Of a stretch of DNA of 64,000 bases, positions 52,249 to 61,239 are shown in pieces. This DNA comes from Pedococcus sp031456495 (GTDB lineage Bacteria; Actinomycetota; Actinomycetes; Actinomycetales; Dermatophilaceae), in contig NZ_JAVDUW010000003.1 of NCBI RefSeq assembly GCF_031456495.1, forward strand, positions 124,001-188,000. Direction: 5' to 3'. Within the stretch, counting starts at the first letter, position 1, and every line of letters begins with the position of its first letter. A program made the position numbers and the translations under genes. The notes under the pieces were generated by a model that saw nothing but the letters and a program-made list of their open reading frames with translations, was not told the DNA's origin and did no database searches.

Positions 52249-52274
52249 ATTGGTTACAGTCATTCGCAACCAAT
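52249..52274. promoter_or_regulatory. Inverted repeat, candidate TetR operator in the divergent promoter
   Basis: ATTGGTT (52249-52255) and AACCAAT (52268-52274) are exact complements, 12 nt apart, between the SnoaL-like gene and the TetR gene. It covers the likely promoters of both. Confidence 0.75.
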
Positions 52275-52291
52275 ACAAGGGATGGTGCTCC

Positions 52292-52930
52292 TTGCCCGAA
52301 GCAGGCGTCAAGAGGCGGCGCCCCTACGACTCGTCGGGTCGCCGTGCCGCGGCTGCCCAGCGGCGCCGGGCCGTCGTCGACGCCGCGGCGGCGAGGTTCG
52401 CCGCACAGGGGTATGCCGCCACCACGGTGGCCGACGTCGCCGCCGACGCCGGGGTGTCCGCGGAGACGGTCTACAAGCAGTTCGGTGGCAAGCCGGGTCT
52501 GGTCCGGGCGCTGTGGCTGCAGGCCCTCGAGGGCGCCGGACCCGAGCCGGCGGAGCGCCGCTCGGACGCCGTGTCCAGCACGGCGACCGACCCACTCGTG
52601 GTGCTCGACGCGTGGGCCCGGCTCAGCGCCGAGGTTGCACCCCGCGCTGCGCCGGTGCAGCTGCTCGTCCGTGCAGCGGCTGCGAGCGACCCCGCGGTGG
52701 CCGCCCTCCACGAGGAGCTCGAAGCCGCGCGTCTGCGTCGGATGGCCCACAACGCCAGGGCGATCCGGCGCTTCCTGCGACCCGGCCTCTCCACCCGCAG
52801 GGCACGTGACGTGCTCTTCGCGATCACCGGTGCCGGCTTGTACGAGACCCTGGTGCTGCAGCAGGGATGGTCGCTGGAGGAGTACGCCGACTTCGTGCGC
52901 CGGACCCTGGTGGCGCAGCTGCTCGACTGA
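52292..52930 (+). CDS. TetR/AcrR-family transcriptional regulator
   Basis: 212 aa from TTG 52292, which follows AAGGGA; the in-frame TTG at 52250 lies inside the candidate operator. The HTH is TVADVAADAGVSAETVYKQF, preceded by AAAARFAAQGYAATT. The ligand-binding domain fills the rest. It probably represses the divergent SnoaL-like/SDR unit and itself through the inverted repeat. The inducer is unknown. Confidence 0.88.
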   Translation: MPEAGVKRRRPYDSSGRRAAAAQRRRAVVDAAAARFAAQGYAATTVADVAADAGVSAETVYKQFGGKPGLVRALWLQALEGAGPEPAERRSDAVSSTATDPLVVLDAWARLSAEVAPRAAPVQLLVRAAAASDPAVAALHEELEAARLRRMAHNARAIRRFLRPGLSTRRARDVLFAITGAGLYETLVLQQGWSLEEYADFVRRTLVAQLLD

Positions 52931-52986
52931 GCACCGCGCCCCGCGGGCCCGCGGTGCCGCTGGACGGTCGCCCGGGGACGACGAAG

Positions 52987-53020
52987 GGGGTGGCGCACGA
53001 CCGGTGTCGTGCGCCACCCC
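52987..53020. terminator. Bidirectional hairpin terminator between the TetR and fadB genes
   Basis: GGGGTGGCGCACGAC (52987-53001) pairs perfectly with GTCGTGCGCCACCCC (53006-53020) around CGGT. It serves two convergent genes. A second 8-bp hairpin lies at 52931-52957. Confidence 0.88.
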
Positions 53021-53037
53021 TCCGGTGACGTGCGCGC

Positions 53038-55176
53038 TCAGGCGGGGACGCTGGCCACGCCCGGCGGCAGGAAGCGCTTGCCGGTGACCTTCTCCGACAC
53101 GCCCTCGCGGTCGAGCAGCGGCGTGAGCCCGCCGTTCCAGAACTGGAACCCGGCGCCGGTGATCATCGCCAGGTCGAGGTCCATCGGGGCCTGCGCGACG
53201 CCCTCGTCGAGCATCCGGCGGGCCTCGTCGGCCAGGACGCCCAGGACGCGCTCGCGGACCTCCTCGGTGGTGAGGACCACCGGGTCGGCGGGCTTGTCGA
53301 ACAGCGCCTCGACCTCGGGGTCGACGACCGGCTTGCCCTCGGGCCAGGTGTAGATCGCGGGCTTCTTCGCGGCGACGACCTTGCGCAGGTTCTCCGACAC
53401 GTAGAACCGGTCGGGGAACGCCTTGGCCAGGGTCTCGTTGTTGTGCAACGCGATCGCAGGGCCGACGAGGCCGAGCAGGATGAACGGCGGCATCGGCGCG
53501 AGGCCGGCGAACGCGCGGTCCGCCACCTCGATCGGCGTGCCCTCGTCGACGACCCGCGCGACCTCGCCCATGAAGCGGCCGAGCAGCCGGTTGACGATGA
53601 AGCTGGGGGAGTCCTTGACCAGGATCGTCGTCTTCTTCAGGCCCTTGCCGGTGGCGAACGCCGTGGCCAGGGTGGCGTCGTCGGTCTGCTCGCCCTTGAT
53701 GATCTCGAGCAGCGGCATGACTGCGACCGGGTTGAAGAAGTGGAAGCCCACGACCCGCTCGGGGTGCTCCAGCTCCGAGGCCATCTCGGTGATCGACAGC
53801 GAGGAGGTGTTGGTCGCGAGGACGCACTCCTCGCCGACGATGGCCTCGACCTCGGCCCAGACCTGCTTCTTGACGGACATCTCCTCGAAGACGGCCTCGA
53901 GCACGAAGTCGGCATCGGCGAAGCCGTCCTTGGAGGTCGACCCGGTGACCAGGCCCTTGAGCCGGTTCGCCTTGTCGTTGCCGAGGCGCCCCTTGGCGAG
54001 CAGCTTGTCGACCTCGCCGTGGACGTAGCCGACGCCCTTGGCGACGCGCTCCTCGTCCAGGTCGGTCATGACGACCGGCACCTCGAGGTTCTTGGCGAAC
54101 AGCAGCGCGAGCTGGCTGGCCATGAGGCCCGCCCCGACGATGCCGACCTTGGTGACCTTGCGGGCCAGCGACTTGTCCGGCGCCCCGGCAGGCCGCTTGG
54201 CGCGGCGCTGCACGAGGTCGAACGAGTAGAGCCCGGCGCGCAGCTCGTCGCCCATGACGAGGTCGGCGAGCGCCTCGTCCTCGGCGGCGAAGCCCTCGTC
54301 GCGGGTGGCGGTGCGGGCCGCCTCGACGAGCTCGAGGGCGCGGTACGGGGCGGGGGACTTGCCACCGGTCTTGAGGTCGACGACGCCCCTGGCGGCCTTG
54401 AGGGCGGCGGCCCACTCGGCCTCGTCACGGCTGACCTCGGGGCGCTCGACGGTCGTCTCACCCGAGACGACCTTGGCCGCCCAGAGCAGCGACTCCTCGA
54501 GGAAGTCGGCAGGCTCGAACATGGCGTCGGCGATGCCGAGCTCGAAGGCCTGCGGGCCCTTGAGCATGCGGTTCATGTTCATCGGGTTGTCGATGATGAC
54601 CTTGAGCGCGTTGGCGGGGCCGACGAGGTTCGGCAGCAGCCAGCAGCCGCCCCAGCCCGGGACGAGGCCGAGGAACGTCTCGGGCAGCGCCAACGCGGGG
54701 ACGCCGGAGGAGATGGTGCGGTAGTCGGCGGACAGCGCGATCTCCACGCCGCCACCCATCGCCGCGCCGTTGACGAACGCGAACGTCGGGACGGGCAGGT
54801 CCATGATGCCGGCGAATGCCGCGTGGCCGGCCCGGGCGACCCCGAGCGCGTCCTCACGGGTGCGGGCCAGGCCCACCGCCTTGAGGTCGGCGCCGACCGC
54901 GAAGATGAACGGCTTGCCGGTGATGCCGACCGCTTGGATCTCTCCGGCGTCGGCCCGGCGCCGCAGCTGTGCCACCGTGGCGACGAGGCCCTCGATCGTC
55001 TTCGGTCCGAACGTGTTCGGCTTGGAGTGGTCGAACCCGTTGTCGAGGGTGACGAGCGCCAGGGTGCCCGCCCCACCGGGGAGGGTGATGTCGCGGACCG
55101 GGGTGTGGGTCACGACCTCCTCGAAGCCCTGGGCGGCCTTGTCCGCCGGGGCCTGCTGCTGGGTGTCCGTGCTCAC
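53038..55176 (-). CDS. fadB: 3-hydroxyacyl-CoA dehydrogenase / enoyl-CoA hydratase (FadB-type)
   Basis: 712 aa from GTG 55176. The N-terminal crotonase domain (about 20-300) has the oxyanion-hole regions GKPFIFAVGADLKAVGLA and VNGAAMGGGVEIALSADYRT. The NAD-binding domain starts near 340 (VGIVGAGLMASQLALLFAKN), with VLEAVFEEMSVK, ATNTSSLSITEMA and VGFHFFNPVAVMPLLEII carrying the catalytic His. It carries out hydration and oxidation in fatty-acid beta-oxidation. The start overlaps the thiolase stop (GTGA), so fadA and fadB are coupled as the two subunits of a trifunctional complex. Confidence 0.94.
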   Translation of the reverse strand: MSTDTQQQAPADKAAQGFEEVVTHTPVRDITLPGGAGTLALVTLDNGFDHSKPNTFGPKTIEGLVATVAQLRRRADAGEIQAVGITGKPFIFAVGADLKAVGLARTREDALGVARAGHAAFAGIMDLPVPTFAFVNGAAMGGGVEIALSADYRTISSGVPALALPETFLGLVPGWGGCWLLPNLVGPANALKVIIDNPMNMNRMLKGPQAFELGIADAMFEPADFLEESLLWAAKVVSGETTVERPEVSRDEAEWAAALKAARGVVDLKTGGKSPAPYRALELVEAARTATRDEGFAAEDEALADLVMGDELRAGLYSFDLVQRRAKRPAGAPDKSLARKVTKVGIVGAGLMASQLALLFAKNLEVPVVMTDLDEERVAKGVGYVHGEVDKLLAKGRLGNDKANRLKGLVTGSTSKDGFADADFVLEAVFEEMSVKKQVWAEVEAIVGEECVLATNTSSLSITEMASELEHPERVVGFHFFNPVAVMPLLEIIKGEQTDDATLATAFATGKGLKKTTILVKDSPSFIVNRLLGRFMGEVARVVDEGTPIEVADRAFAGLAPMPPFILLGLVGPAIALHNNETLAKAFPDRFYVSENLRKVVAAKKPAIYTWPEGKPVVDPEVEALFDKPADPVVLTTEEVRERVLGVLADEARRMLDEGVAQAPMDLDLAMITGAGFQFWNGGLTPLLDREGVSEKVTGKRFLPPGVASVPA

Positions 55177-56390
55177 GCTGCGTCCTCCTTGCCGTAGTCG
55201 GCGTGGTTGGGGTTCTCCCAGATGACCGCGCCGCCCATGCCGATGCCGATGCACATGGCGGTCATGCCGTAGCGCACCTCGGGGTGCTCCTCGAACTGGC
55301 GCGCGAGCTGGGTCATCAGCCGCACGCCGGAGGAGGCGAGGGGGTGGCCGGTGGCGATGGCGCCGCCGTACTGGTTGACGCGCTCGTCGTCGTCGGCGAT
55401 GCCGAAGTGGTCGAGGAACGCGAGCACCTGCACGGCGAACGCCTCGTTGAGCTCGAACAGGCCGATGTCGTCGATCGACAGGCCGGCCTTGCCCAGCGCC
55501 TTCTCGGCGGCGGGCACCGGGCCGATGCCCATGACCTCGGGCTCGACACCGACGAACGCGAAGTCCACGAGCCGCATCCGCACGGGCAGGCCGAGCTCCT
55601 CGGCGGCCTCGGCGGAGGCGAGGATGCAGGCGGTGGCGCCGTCGTTGAGCCCGGCGGAGTTGCCGGCGGTGACGTTGCCGTGCGGGCGGAAGGGCGTCTT
55701 CAGCTGGGCCAGGTCCTCCACCGTGGTGCCGGGGCGCGGCGGCTCGTCCTGCGTGGCCAGGCCCCAGCCGAGCTCCTCGTGGCGGGTCGCGACCGGCACG
55801 AGGTCGGGCTGCACCTGGTTGTTGGCGTAGGCCTTCGCCAGCTTGTCCTGGGAGGCCACGGCATACGCGTCGCTGCGCTCCTTGGTGAGCTGCGGGAAGC
55901 GATCGTGCAGGTTCTCGGCGGTGGAGCCCATGACGAGTGCGGAGGGGTCGACGAGCTTCTCGGCGACGATCCGCGGGTTGGGGTCGACGCCCTCACCCAT
56001 GGGGTGCCGCCCCATGTGCTCGACCCCACCGGCGATCGCGACGTCGATGGCGCCGAACGCGATCGAGCTCGCGGTGGTGGTCACGGCGGTCATCGCGCCC
56101 GCGCACATGCGGTCGATCGAGTAGCCGGGGGTGGTCTTCGGCAGGCCGGACAGGAGCGCGGCGATGCGGCCGAGGGTCAGGCCCTGGTCGCCGATCTGGG
56201 TCGTCGCGGCGATCGCGACCTCCTCCACCCGCTCCGGCGGCAGCTCGGGGTGGCGGCGGATGAGCTCACGGATGCATTTGATGACGAGGTCGTCGGCGCG
56301 GGTCTGGGCGTAGATGCCCTTCTCCCCGGCCTTGCCGAACGGCGTCCGGACGCCGTCGACGAACACGACCTCACGCAGAGTGCGGGGCAC
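55173..56390 (-). CDS. fadA: Acetyl-CoA acyltransferase (thiolase, FadA-type)
   Basis: 405 aa, GTG start with GGGAGG upstream. Thiolase motifs: nucleophile Cys in SIDRMCAGAMTA (about 95), NEAFAVQVLAF, GGAIATGHPLASSG with the catalytic His, and the second Cys in MTAMCIGIGMGGAV. It cleaves 3-ketoacyl-CoA with CoA in beta-oxidation. It is the first gene of the fadA-fadB operon. Upstream, a TAGCAT -10 candidate overlaps a palindrome. Confidence 0.94.
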   Translation of the reverse strand: MPRTLREVVFVDGVRTPFGKAGEKGIYAQTRADDLVIKCIRELIRRHPELPPERVEEVAIAATTQIGDQGLTLGRIAALLSGLPKTTPGYSIDRMCAGAMTAVTTTASSIAFGAIDVAIAGGVEHMGRHPMGEGVDPNPRIVAEKLVDPSALVMGSTAENLHDRFPQLTKERSDAYAVASQDKLAKAYANNQVQPDLVPVATRHEELGWGLATQDEPPRPGTTVEDLAQLKTPFRPHGNVTAGNSAGLNDGATACILASAEAAEELGLPVRMRLVDFAFVGVEPEVMGIGPVPAAEKALGKAGLSIDDIGLFELNEAFAVQVLAFLDHFGIADDDERVNQYGGAIATGHPLASSGVRLMTQLARQFEEHPEVRYGMTAMCIGIGMGGAVIWENPNHADYGKEDAA

Positions 56391-56448
56391 GAGTGGCCTC
56401 CCTTGGAAGGTGCGGGTGACACCGGTATGCCGGTGCGTACCGCTCGAT

Positions 56449-56464
56449 GCTACCCGCGGGTAAC
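56449..56464. promoter_or_regulatory. Palindrome in the fadA-fadB promoter, candidate repressor site
   Basis: GCTACCCGCGGGTAAC is palindromic with one mismatch (perfect core TACCCGCGGGTA at 56451-56462). It overlaps a minus-strand TAGCAT -10 candidate and lies about 60 nt before the thiolase start. It could bind a fatty-acid-responsive TetR-type repressor; this is inference. Confidence 0.6.
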
Positions 56465-56598
56465 CCGTCGGTCACGGCACCCCGGAGGTGAGGGCCGTCA
56501 CCCGGCTCCCGGTCGAGGAGTCGGGACACGCCGAGGGTCGGCCGCCGTCGTCGGCATGTCCTGACCCCTCGAGCCCGGGGAGGGCGAGCCGTCGCGGG

Positions 56599-57864
56599 TC
56601 AGCCTGCGTCGGCGTCCGGGTGGTCGGTGAAGGCACGGGCGACCATCGGCGCCACGATGTCGGTCTGCCACCGGCGGGCGCCCAGCCGGGCGAGCGCCTC
56701 GGCGAAGCCGTCCGCGCTGCGGTCGGCCGGCGGGGTCCAGATGACGCGGCGCAGCGGGTCGGGGGACAGGACGTTCTCGACGGGGACGTTGCGCTCGGCC
56801 GCGTACGCGGTGAGGTCTGCCCGCACCTGGGACAGTCGGGCGGCCGCGACTGGGTCGCGCTCGGCCCACGCGCGCGCCGGGGGCGGCCCGTCGGAGCGCA
56901 GGGTCATCGGCGGCAGCTTGTCCTCCGGGATCTGCCCCGCACGGGCGACGGCCTCGAGCCACTGGCGCTGGTACCGGCGCACCGCACGGTGGCCGCCGGG
57001 GAGCTGGTCGGGGCTGGAGGGGGCCGCCATGGCGATGTCGACGATCGCGGCGTCGGGCAGCACGCGGCCCGGGGACACGTCGCGGTCGCGGGCGATGGCG
57101 TCGCGCGCCTCCCACAGCTCGCGGACCATCGCCGCCGTGCGCCGGTGCCGCACCTTGTGCATCCCGGACGTGCGGCGCCACGGGTCGATGCGCGGGGCGG
57201 GGCCGGTGAAGCCGAGCAGCGCCTCGAACTCCTCGCGGGCCCAGCCGTCCTTGCCCTGGCGGGCGAGGTCGACGCCCATGAGGTTGCGCAGGTCGACGAG
57301 GACCTCGACGTCGAGCGCGGCGTAGCGCAGCCACGGCTCGGGCAGCGGGCGGGTCGACCAGTCGACGGCCGAGTGCTCCTTGGCGAGCGACAGCCCGAGG
57401 TAGTGCTCGACGACGGCGGCCAGGCCGACGCGCGGCAGGCCGAGCAGCCTGCCGGCGAGCTCGGTGTCGAAGAGCTGCCGCGGTCGCAGGCCCACCTCGG
57501 CGAGGCAGGCGAGGTCCTGGGTCGCGGCGTGCAGGATCCACTCGGCGTTGCCGATGGCCTCGTCGACCGGCGACAGGTCGGGGCACGCGATGGGGTCGAT
57601 CAGCCAGGTGCCGGCGCCCTCGCGGCGCAGCTGCACGAGGTAGGCGCGCTGACCGTAGCGGTAGCCGCTGGCGCGCTCGGCGTCGAGCGCGACCGGCCCC
57701 TCGCCGGCCCGGATGGCGCGCGCGGCCTCCATGAGCGCGCGCTCGGTCTCCACGACCGGCGGCACACCTTCGGCGGGCATGTCGAGGGGGACGAGGTCGA
57801 CCGCCGGGGTGGCGTCGGGCGCCGGATCCAGCTCGGCGTCACGCGCGGCGTCGGTGTCGGTCAC
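56599..57864 (-). CDS. rnd: Ribonuclease D-like 3'-5' exonuclease with HRDC domain
   Basis: 421 aa. DEDDy exonuclease motifs: VALDAERASGYRYGQRAYLV (Asp-x-Glu), LHAATQDLACLAE and RYAALDVEVLVDLRNLM (Tyr-x3-Asp). An HRDC domain follows at about 235-310 (WEARDAIARDRDVSPGRVLP). In other bacteria RNase D trims tRNA 3' ends. A minus-strand TAGGTT box (plus 57871-57876) ends 6 nt before the GTG at 57864, giving a leaderless transcript. It ends 25 nt downstream of the DUF3000 gene's stop. Confidence 0.9.
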   Translation of the reverse strand: MTDTDAARDAELDPAPDATPAVDLVPLDMPAEGVPPVVETERALMEAARAIRAGEGPVALDAERASGYRYGQRAYLVQLRREGAGTWLIDPIACPDLSPVDEAIGNAEWILHAATQDLACLAEVGLRPRQLFDTELAGRLLGLPRVGLAAVVEHYLGLSLAKEHSAVDWSTRPLPEPWLRYAALDVEVLVDLRNLMGVDLARQGKDGWAREEFEALLGFTGPAPRIDPWRRTSGMHKVRHRRTAAMVRELWEARDAIARDRDVSPGRVLPDAAIVDIAMAAPSSPDQLPGGHRAVRRYQRQWLEAVARAGQIPEDKLPPMTLRSDGPPPARAWAERDPVAAARLSQVRADLTAYAAERNVPVENVLSPDPLRRVIWTPPADRSADGFAEALARLGARRWQTDIVAPMVARAFTDHPDADAG

Positions 57865-57889
57865 CGGCCCAACCTACCGGCTGGGTCCC

Positions 57890-58474
57890 TCAGCGGCGTG
57901 GGCCCGGGAGGGCGATGACGCCCTCGGGCAGGGGAGGCAGGCCGGCGATGGTGCACAGCAGGTCCGACCACGCGAGCAGGTGGGCGCCCACGTTGCCGGT
58001 GACCGGCGTCCACGAGGCGCGCACCTCCATCTCGACACTGGCGGGCCGGTCGGACAGCCCGGCGAAGCTCTCGGACACGACGCGGGTGACCGTGCCGGCC
58101 TCGGCGGTGTAGCCGACGTGGTGGCTGTCGAGCGCGTCCACCAGCCACGACCAGCCGACGGCACCGAGCATCGGGTCGGTGGCCAGCTCCGGCTCGAGCT
58201 CGGCCCGGGCGAAGGTCACCGCACGCCAGGCGCCGTCCCACGGCTCGGGGACGGAGGGGTCGTGCAGCAGGACGAACCGTCCCGAGGCGAGCTCGTCCTC
58301 GTCCGCGGCCGCGCCCACCACCTCGGCGGTGAGGGCCACGGCATACGGGGCGATGCGCTGCGGTGCGGGCACCTCGGTGAGCCGGATCTCGGGGCGCAGG
58401 CGCGCTCCACGCAGATCGGCCAACGCCTGCGCGAACTCGGGTGAGTGGTCTCCGGGGACCGTTCGGCTGCCCAC
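57890..58474 (-). CDS. DUF3000 family protein
   Basis: 194 aa from GTG 58474. A minus-strand TACGCT box (plus 58481-58486) ends 6 nt before this GTG, so it is preferred over the in-frame GTG at 58507. Family segments: EFAQALADLRGARLRPEIRL, APQRIAPYAVALTAEVVG, GAWRAVTFARAELEPELATD and SDLLCTIAGLPPLPEGVIAL. DUF3000 is an actinobacterial family of unknown function, commonly near rnd and hemE as here. The -10 box contains one copy of the recurrent octamer region (58484). Confidence 0.85.
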   Translation of the reverse strand: MGSRTVPGDHSPEFAQALADLRGARLRPEIRLTEVPAPQRIAPYAVALTAEVVGAAADEDELASGRFVLLHDPSVPEPWDGAWRAVTFARAELEPELATDPMLGAVGWSWLVDALDSHHVGYTAEAGTVTRVVSESFAGLSDRPASVEMEVRASWTPVTGNVGAHLLAWSDLLCTIAGLPPLPEGVIALPGPRR

Positions 58475-58589
58475 CGTCAGAGCGTATGCCGAGGGGTCGC
58501 CTATCACAGGCAACGCCGCGCCGCACGGGGTGTCGGGCGGTCCAGGGGCTCCGCGCGGACACCCTGCGACCGGGCCGACGGAGGGTCGG

Positions 58590-58595
58590 TAGCGT
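58590..58595 (+). promoter_or_regulatory. -10 box for the EamA transporter gene
   Basis: TAGCGT ends 6 nt before the ATG at 58602, so transcription should begin at about the start codon. With the TACGCT box for DUF3000 (58481-58486, minus) it makes a divergent pair of leaderless promoters about 100 nt apart. Confidence 0.65.
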
Positions 58596-58601
58596 GCGCC
58601 C

Positions 58602-59426
58602 ATGGTCTCCCTGCTCGCCCTCGCGTCGAGCGCCGTGTGGGGGACGTCGGACTTCTTCGCCGGGTTGTTCTCGCGCCGGCGCCCGGCCGTCGCGGTGGTC
58701 GGCTGGACCCAGGCGCTGGCGTTCCTCGTCATCTCGGTCGTGGTCCTCACCCAGCTCGGGCACGTGCCGTGGCACGGCTGGCCGCTGTGGTCCGTGGCCG
58801 CGGGCCTGTCCGGGCTCACCGGGCTGCTCTGCTTCTACACGGCGCTGTCGACCGGGACGATGGGCGTGGTCGCCCCGATCGCCGCGCTCGGGGTGGCGGT
58901 GCCGGTGCTGCTCGGTGTGGCCACCGGCGACGAGCCCGGCCCGTGGACCTGGGTGGGCATCCTCGTCGCGGTCATCGGCGTCACCCTGGCCTCGGGGCCG
59001 GAGCTCAGCGGTGAGGTGTCGCCGCGGCCGGTCGTGCTGGCGGGGGTCGCGGCCGTCGGGTTCGGGCTGGCGCTGTTCTGCATCGACCGCGGGGCGCGGA
59101 CCTCGACCCTGATGACGCTGTGGGGGATGCGCGCCACCTCCGTCGTCGTGTTCACCGTCGTGGCGCTCGTCGCGCGGTCGGTGGGAGGCGTCGTCGCCCG
59201 CGAGCTGCCCGCGCTGCTGGTCATCGGCTGCGGGGACATGCTCGCCAACATCCTGTTCGGCCTCGCGAGCAGCCGTGGGCAGGTCAGCATCGCGAGCGTC
59301 CTGGGGTCGCTGTACCCGGTCGTCACGATCCTGCTGGCCCGGGTGGTGCTCAAGGAGCGGCTGCGCGCCATCCAGCGGGTCGGCGCCGTCCTGTCCCTCG
59401 TCGGCGCCGCGGTCATCGCCTTCTGA
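58602..59426 (+). CDS. EamA/DMT-family transporter
   Basis: 274 aa. Ten hydrophobic helices arranged as two EamA repeats; the first opens SLLALASSAVWGTSDFFAGL and the second begins near RPVVLAGVAAVGFGLALFCI. The repeats end with SVLGSLYPVVTILLARVVLK and ERLRAIQRVGAVLSLVGAAV. Drug/metabolite transporters export small molecules such as amino acids or drugs; substrate unknown. The start is supported by a TAGCGT -10 box 6 nt upstream (leaderless). Convergent with the SDR gene. Confidence 0.9.
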   Translation: MVSLLALASSAVWGTSDFFAGLFSRRRPAVAVVGWTQALAFLVISVVVLTQLGHVPWHGWPLWSVAAGLSGLTGLLCFYTALSTGTMGVVAPIAALGVAVPVLLGVATGDEPGPWTWVGILVAVIGVTLASGPELSGEVSPRPVVLAGVAAVGFGLALFCIDRGARTSTLMTLWGMRATSVVVFTVVALVARSVGGVVARELPALLVIGCGDMLANILFGLASSRGQVSIASVLGSLYPVVTILLARVVLKERLRAIQRVGAVLSLVGAAVIAF

Positions 59427-59474
59427 GCGACGACCGCGACGCCCCGCGGACGCTGTCCACGGGGGGCGGGGGCC

Positions 59475-60233
59475 TCACGCGGGGCTGACGCCGTACCGGT
59501 CGAAGTGCTGCCCGGGCACCACGTCGGCGGCCGCGGCGGTGACGATCGCGTCCGTGCCCTCGCGGACCGTCTGGGGGCCGGAGCGGCCGTTGAGGTCGGT
59601 CGCGGTGTAGCCGGGGTCGACCGCGCAGACCCGCACGTCCGGCAGGGCCTTGGCGTAGAGCGTCGTCACCATGTTGAGGGCGGCCTTGGACGACTGGTAT
59701 GCGAGCCCCGGCACCCTCGACTCGGTCCGTGAGGGGTCGTTGACCAGCTGGATCGAGCCGAGCCCGCTGGACACCATCACCAGCCTCGGCCGCCGCGACG
59801 CGGTGAGCAGCGGCAGGAAGGCGTGCGTCACCCGCACCGGCCCGAGCAGGTTGACGTCGAGGACCGGCAGGACGTCCGCCGGCGTCGTCTCCAGGGTGGG
59901 GCGTCCGCCACCGATGACCCCGGCGTTGTTGACGAGGACGTCGAGCCCCGTGCCGGAGCCGGAGACGACCTCGTACGCCTTCGCGACGGAGTCGTCGTCG
60001 GTCACGTCGAGCTCGACGAACCGCACGTCGGCGCCGGGGTGGGCGGCGGAGACCTCGCGCGCGGCCGTCTCTCCGCGCTCGCGGTCCCGGGCTGCCATCC
60101 ACACGGTCCAGCCCAGCTCGGCCAGCCGGTGGGAGGTCTCCAGGCCCAGGCCCTTGTTCGCGCCGGTGACCAGGACGGTGGTGGGGGTGCCGCCCGTGGG
60201 GGCGTCGGGAGCGGTGTTGGTGGTCGTTGTCAT
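59475..60233 (-). CDS. Short-chain dehydrogenase/reductase
   Basis: 252 aa. TTVLVTGANKGLGLETSHRL gives the NADP-binding loop, FVELDVTDDDSVAKAYEVVS and DVLVNNAGVI follow, and the catalytic Ser and Tyr-x3-Lys are in VMVSSGLGSIQ and LAYQSSKAALNMV. C-terminal CAVDPGYTATDLNG completes the family pattern. It resembles carbonyl-reductase-like SDRs; substrate unknown. It is divergent from an XRE-type regulator that may control it. Confidence 0.9.
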   Translation of the reverse strand: MTTTTNTAPDAPTGGTPTTVLVTGANKGLGLETSHRLAELGWTVWMAARDRERGETAAREVSAAHPGADVRFVELDVTDDDSVAKAYEVVSGSGTGLDVLVNNAGVIGGGRPTLETTPADVLPVLDVNLLGPVRVTHAFLPLLTASRRPRLVMVSSGLGSIQLVNDPSRTESRVPGLAYQSSKAALNMVTTLYAKALPDVRVCAVDPGYTATDLNGRSGPQTVREGTDAIVTAAAADVVPGQHFDRYGVSPA

Positions 60234-60333
60234 GGCACCACCGTGCGGCTGCCGCGGACCCGCCGGAAGGGACGGCTCGTCGTGGGAGCGGCAGTCCTAC
60301 CCACGCCCGCGGGCGGCGGGGGATGCTGGGTGC

Positions 60334-61230
60334 GTGCCACCCGACCGCCCCCGCCTCGCTGCCGTCCTGCGCCGTGCCCGTGAGGCCGTGCGCCCGGAGG
60401 ACGTCGGCCTCGCGGCCGGGTCGCGGCGCCGGGTGCCGGGCCTGCGCCGCGAGGAGCTCGCGCTGCTGGCCGGGATCAGCGTCGACTACGTCGTCCGGCT
60501 GGAGCAGGGCCGCGGACCCCAGCCGTCCACCCAGGTGCTCGGCGCGCTGGCGCGAGCCCTGCGCCTGGACGTCGACGCCCGGGACGAGCTGTTCCGGCTG
60601 GCCGGGAGCCCACCGCCGGAGGAGGGCACGGTAGACGTGCACGTGCGTCCCTCGGTCCTGCGGCTCATCGACCGGTTCGTCGACCTGCCCGCGTTCGTCC
60701 AGAGCGCCAAGGGCGACGTGCTCGCCTGGAACGCCATGTCGGAGGCGCTGCAGGGGGACTGGTCCAGCCTGCCGCCCGAGCAGCGGAACCTCGCCCGGCT
60801 GCGGTTCCTGCACGACCCTGCCGGCGAGCGGATGACACCCGTCGGCGGCACGCCCGAGGAGCGTGCCGCGATCGCGCGCCAGAGCGTGGCCAACCTGCGC
60901 CGGGCCGCAGCGCGCTACCCGCGCGACCCCGACCTCCAGCGGCTCCTGCGCGACCTGCGGACGGGGTCGCCGGAGTTCGCGACGCTGTGGGACGACACGG
61001 CCGCCGGTGCCTGGCGCAGCCACCGCAAGACCCTCCTCCACCCGGCGGTCGGGCCGCTCACCCTCGAGTGCGACACGCTGCACGTCCCGGACACCGACCA
61101 GCTGCTCGTCGTCTACTCGGCGGCGCCGGGGACGCCCGAGGCCGAGGCCCTTGCCCTGCTGCGGGTGCTCGGGACCCAGGAGCTCCGGGAGCGGGCCGGG
61201 GCGTCCGGAGGAGTCGCGCGGCCGACCTAG
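60334..61230 (+). CDS. XRE-type helix-turn-helix regulator with MmyB-like ligand domain
   Basis: 298 aa, GTG start. HTH: RRRVPGLRREELALLAGISV, DYVVRLEQGRGPQPSTQVLG. The C-terminal MmyB-like domain (about 105-285) has VQSAKGDVLAWNAMSEALQG, NLARLRFLHDPAGE and LTLECDTLHVPDTDQLLVVY. Proteins of this layout usually sit next to, and repress, a divergent SDR gene, as here; the C-terminal domain may bind a fatty-acid-like ligand. Confidence 0.9.
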   Translation: MPPDRPRLAAVLRRAREAVRPEDVGLAAGSRRRVPGLRREELALLAGISVDYVVRLEQGRGPQPSTQVLGALARALRLDVDARDELFRLAGSPPPEEGTVDVHVRPSVLRLIDRFVDLPAFVQSAKGDVLAWNAMSEALQGDWSSLPPEQRNLARLRFLHDPAGERMTPVGGTPEERAAIARQSVANLRRAAARYPRDPDLQRLLRDLRTGSPEFATLWDDTAAGAWRSHRKTLLHPAVGPLTLECDTLHVPDTDQLLVVYSAAPGTPEAEALALLRVLGTQELRERAGASGGVARPT

Positions 61231-61239
61231 GATTGCCGG

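Noticed and set aside
58507..58507. GTG 58507 as the start of the DUF3000 gene
   Set aside because: No -10 box or ribosome site precedes it, while GTG 58474 has a TACGCT box 6 nt upstream and matches the family N-terminus better.
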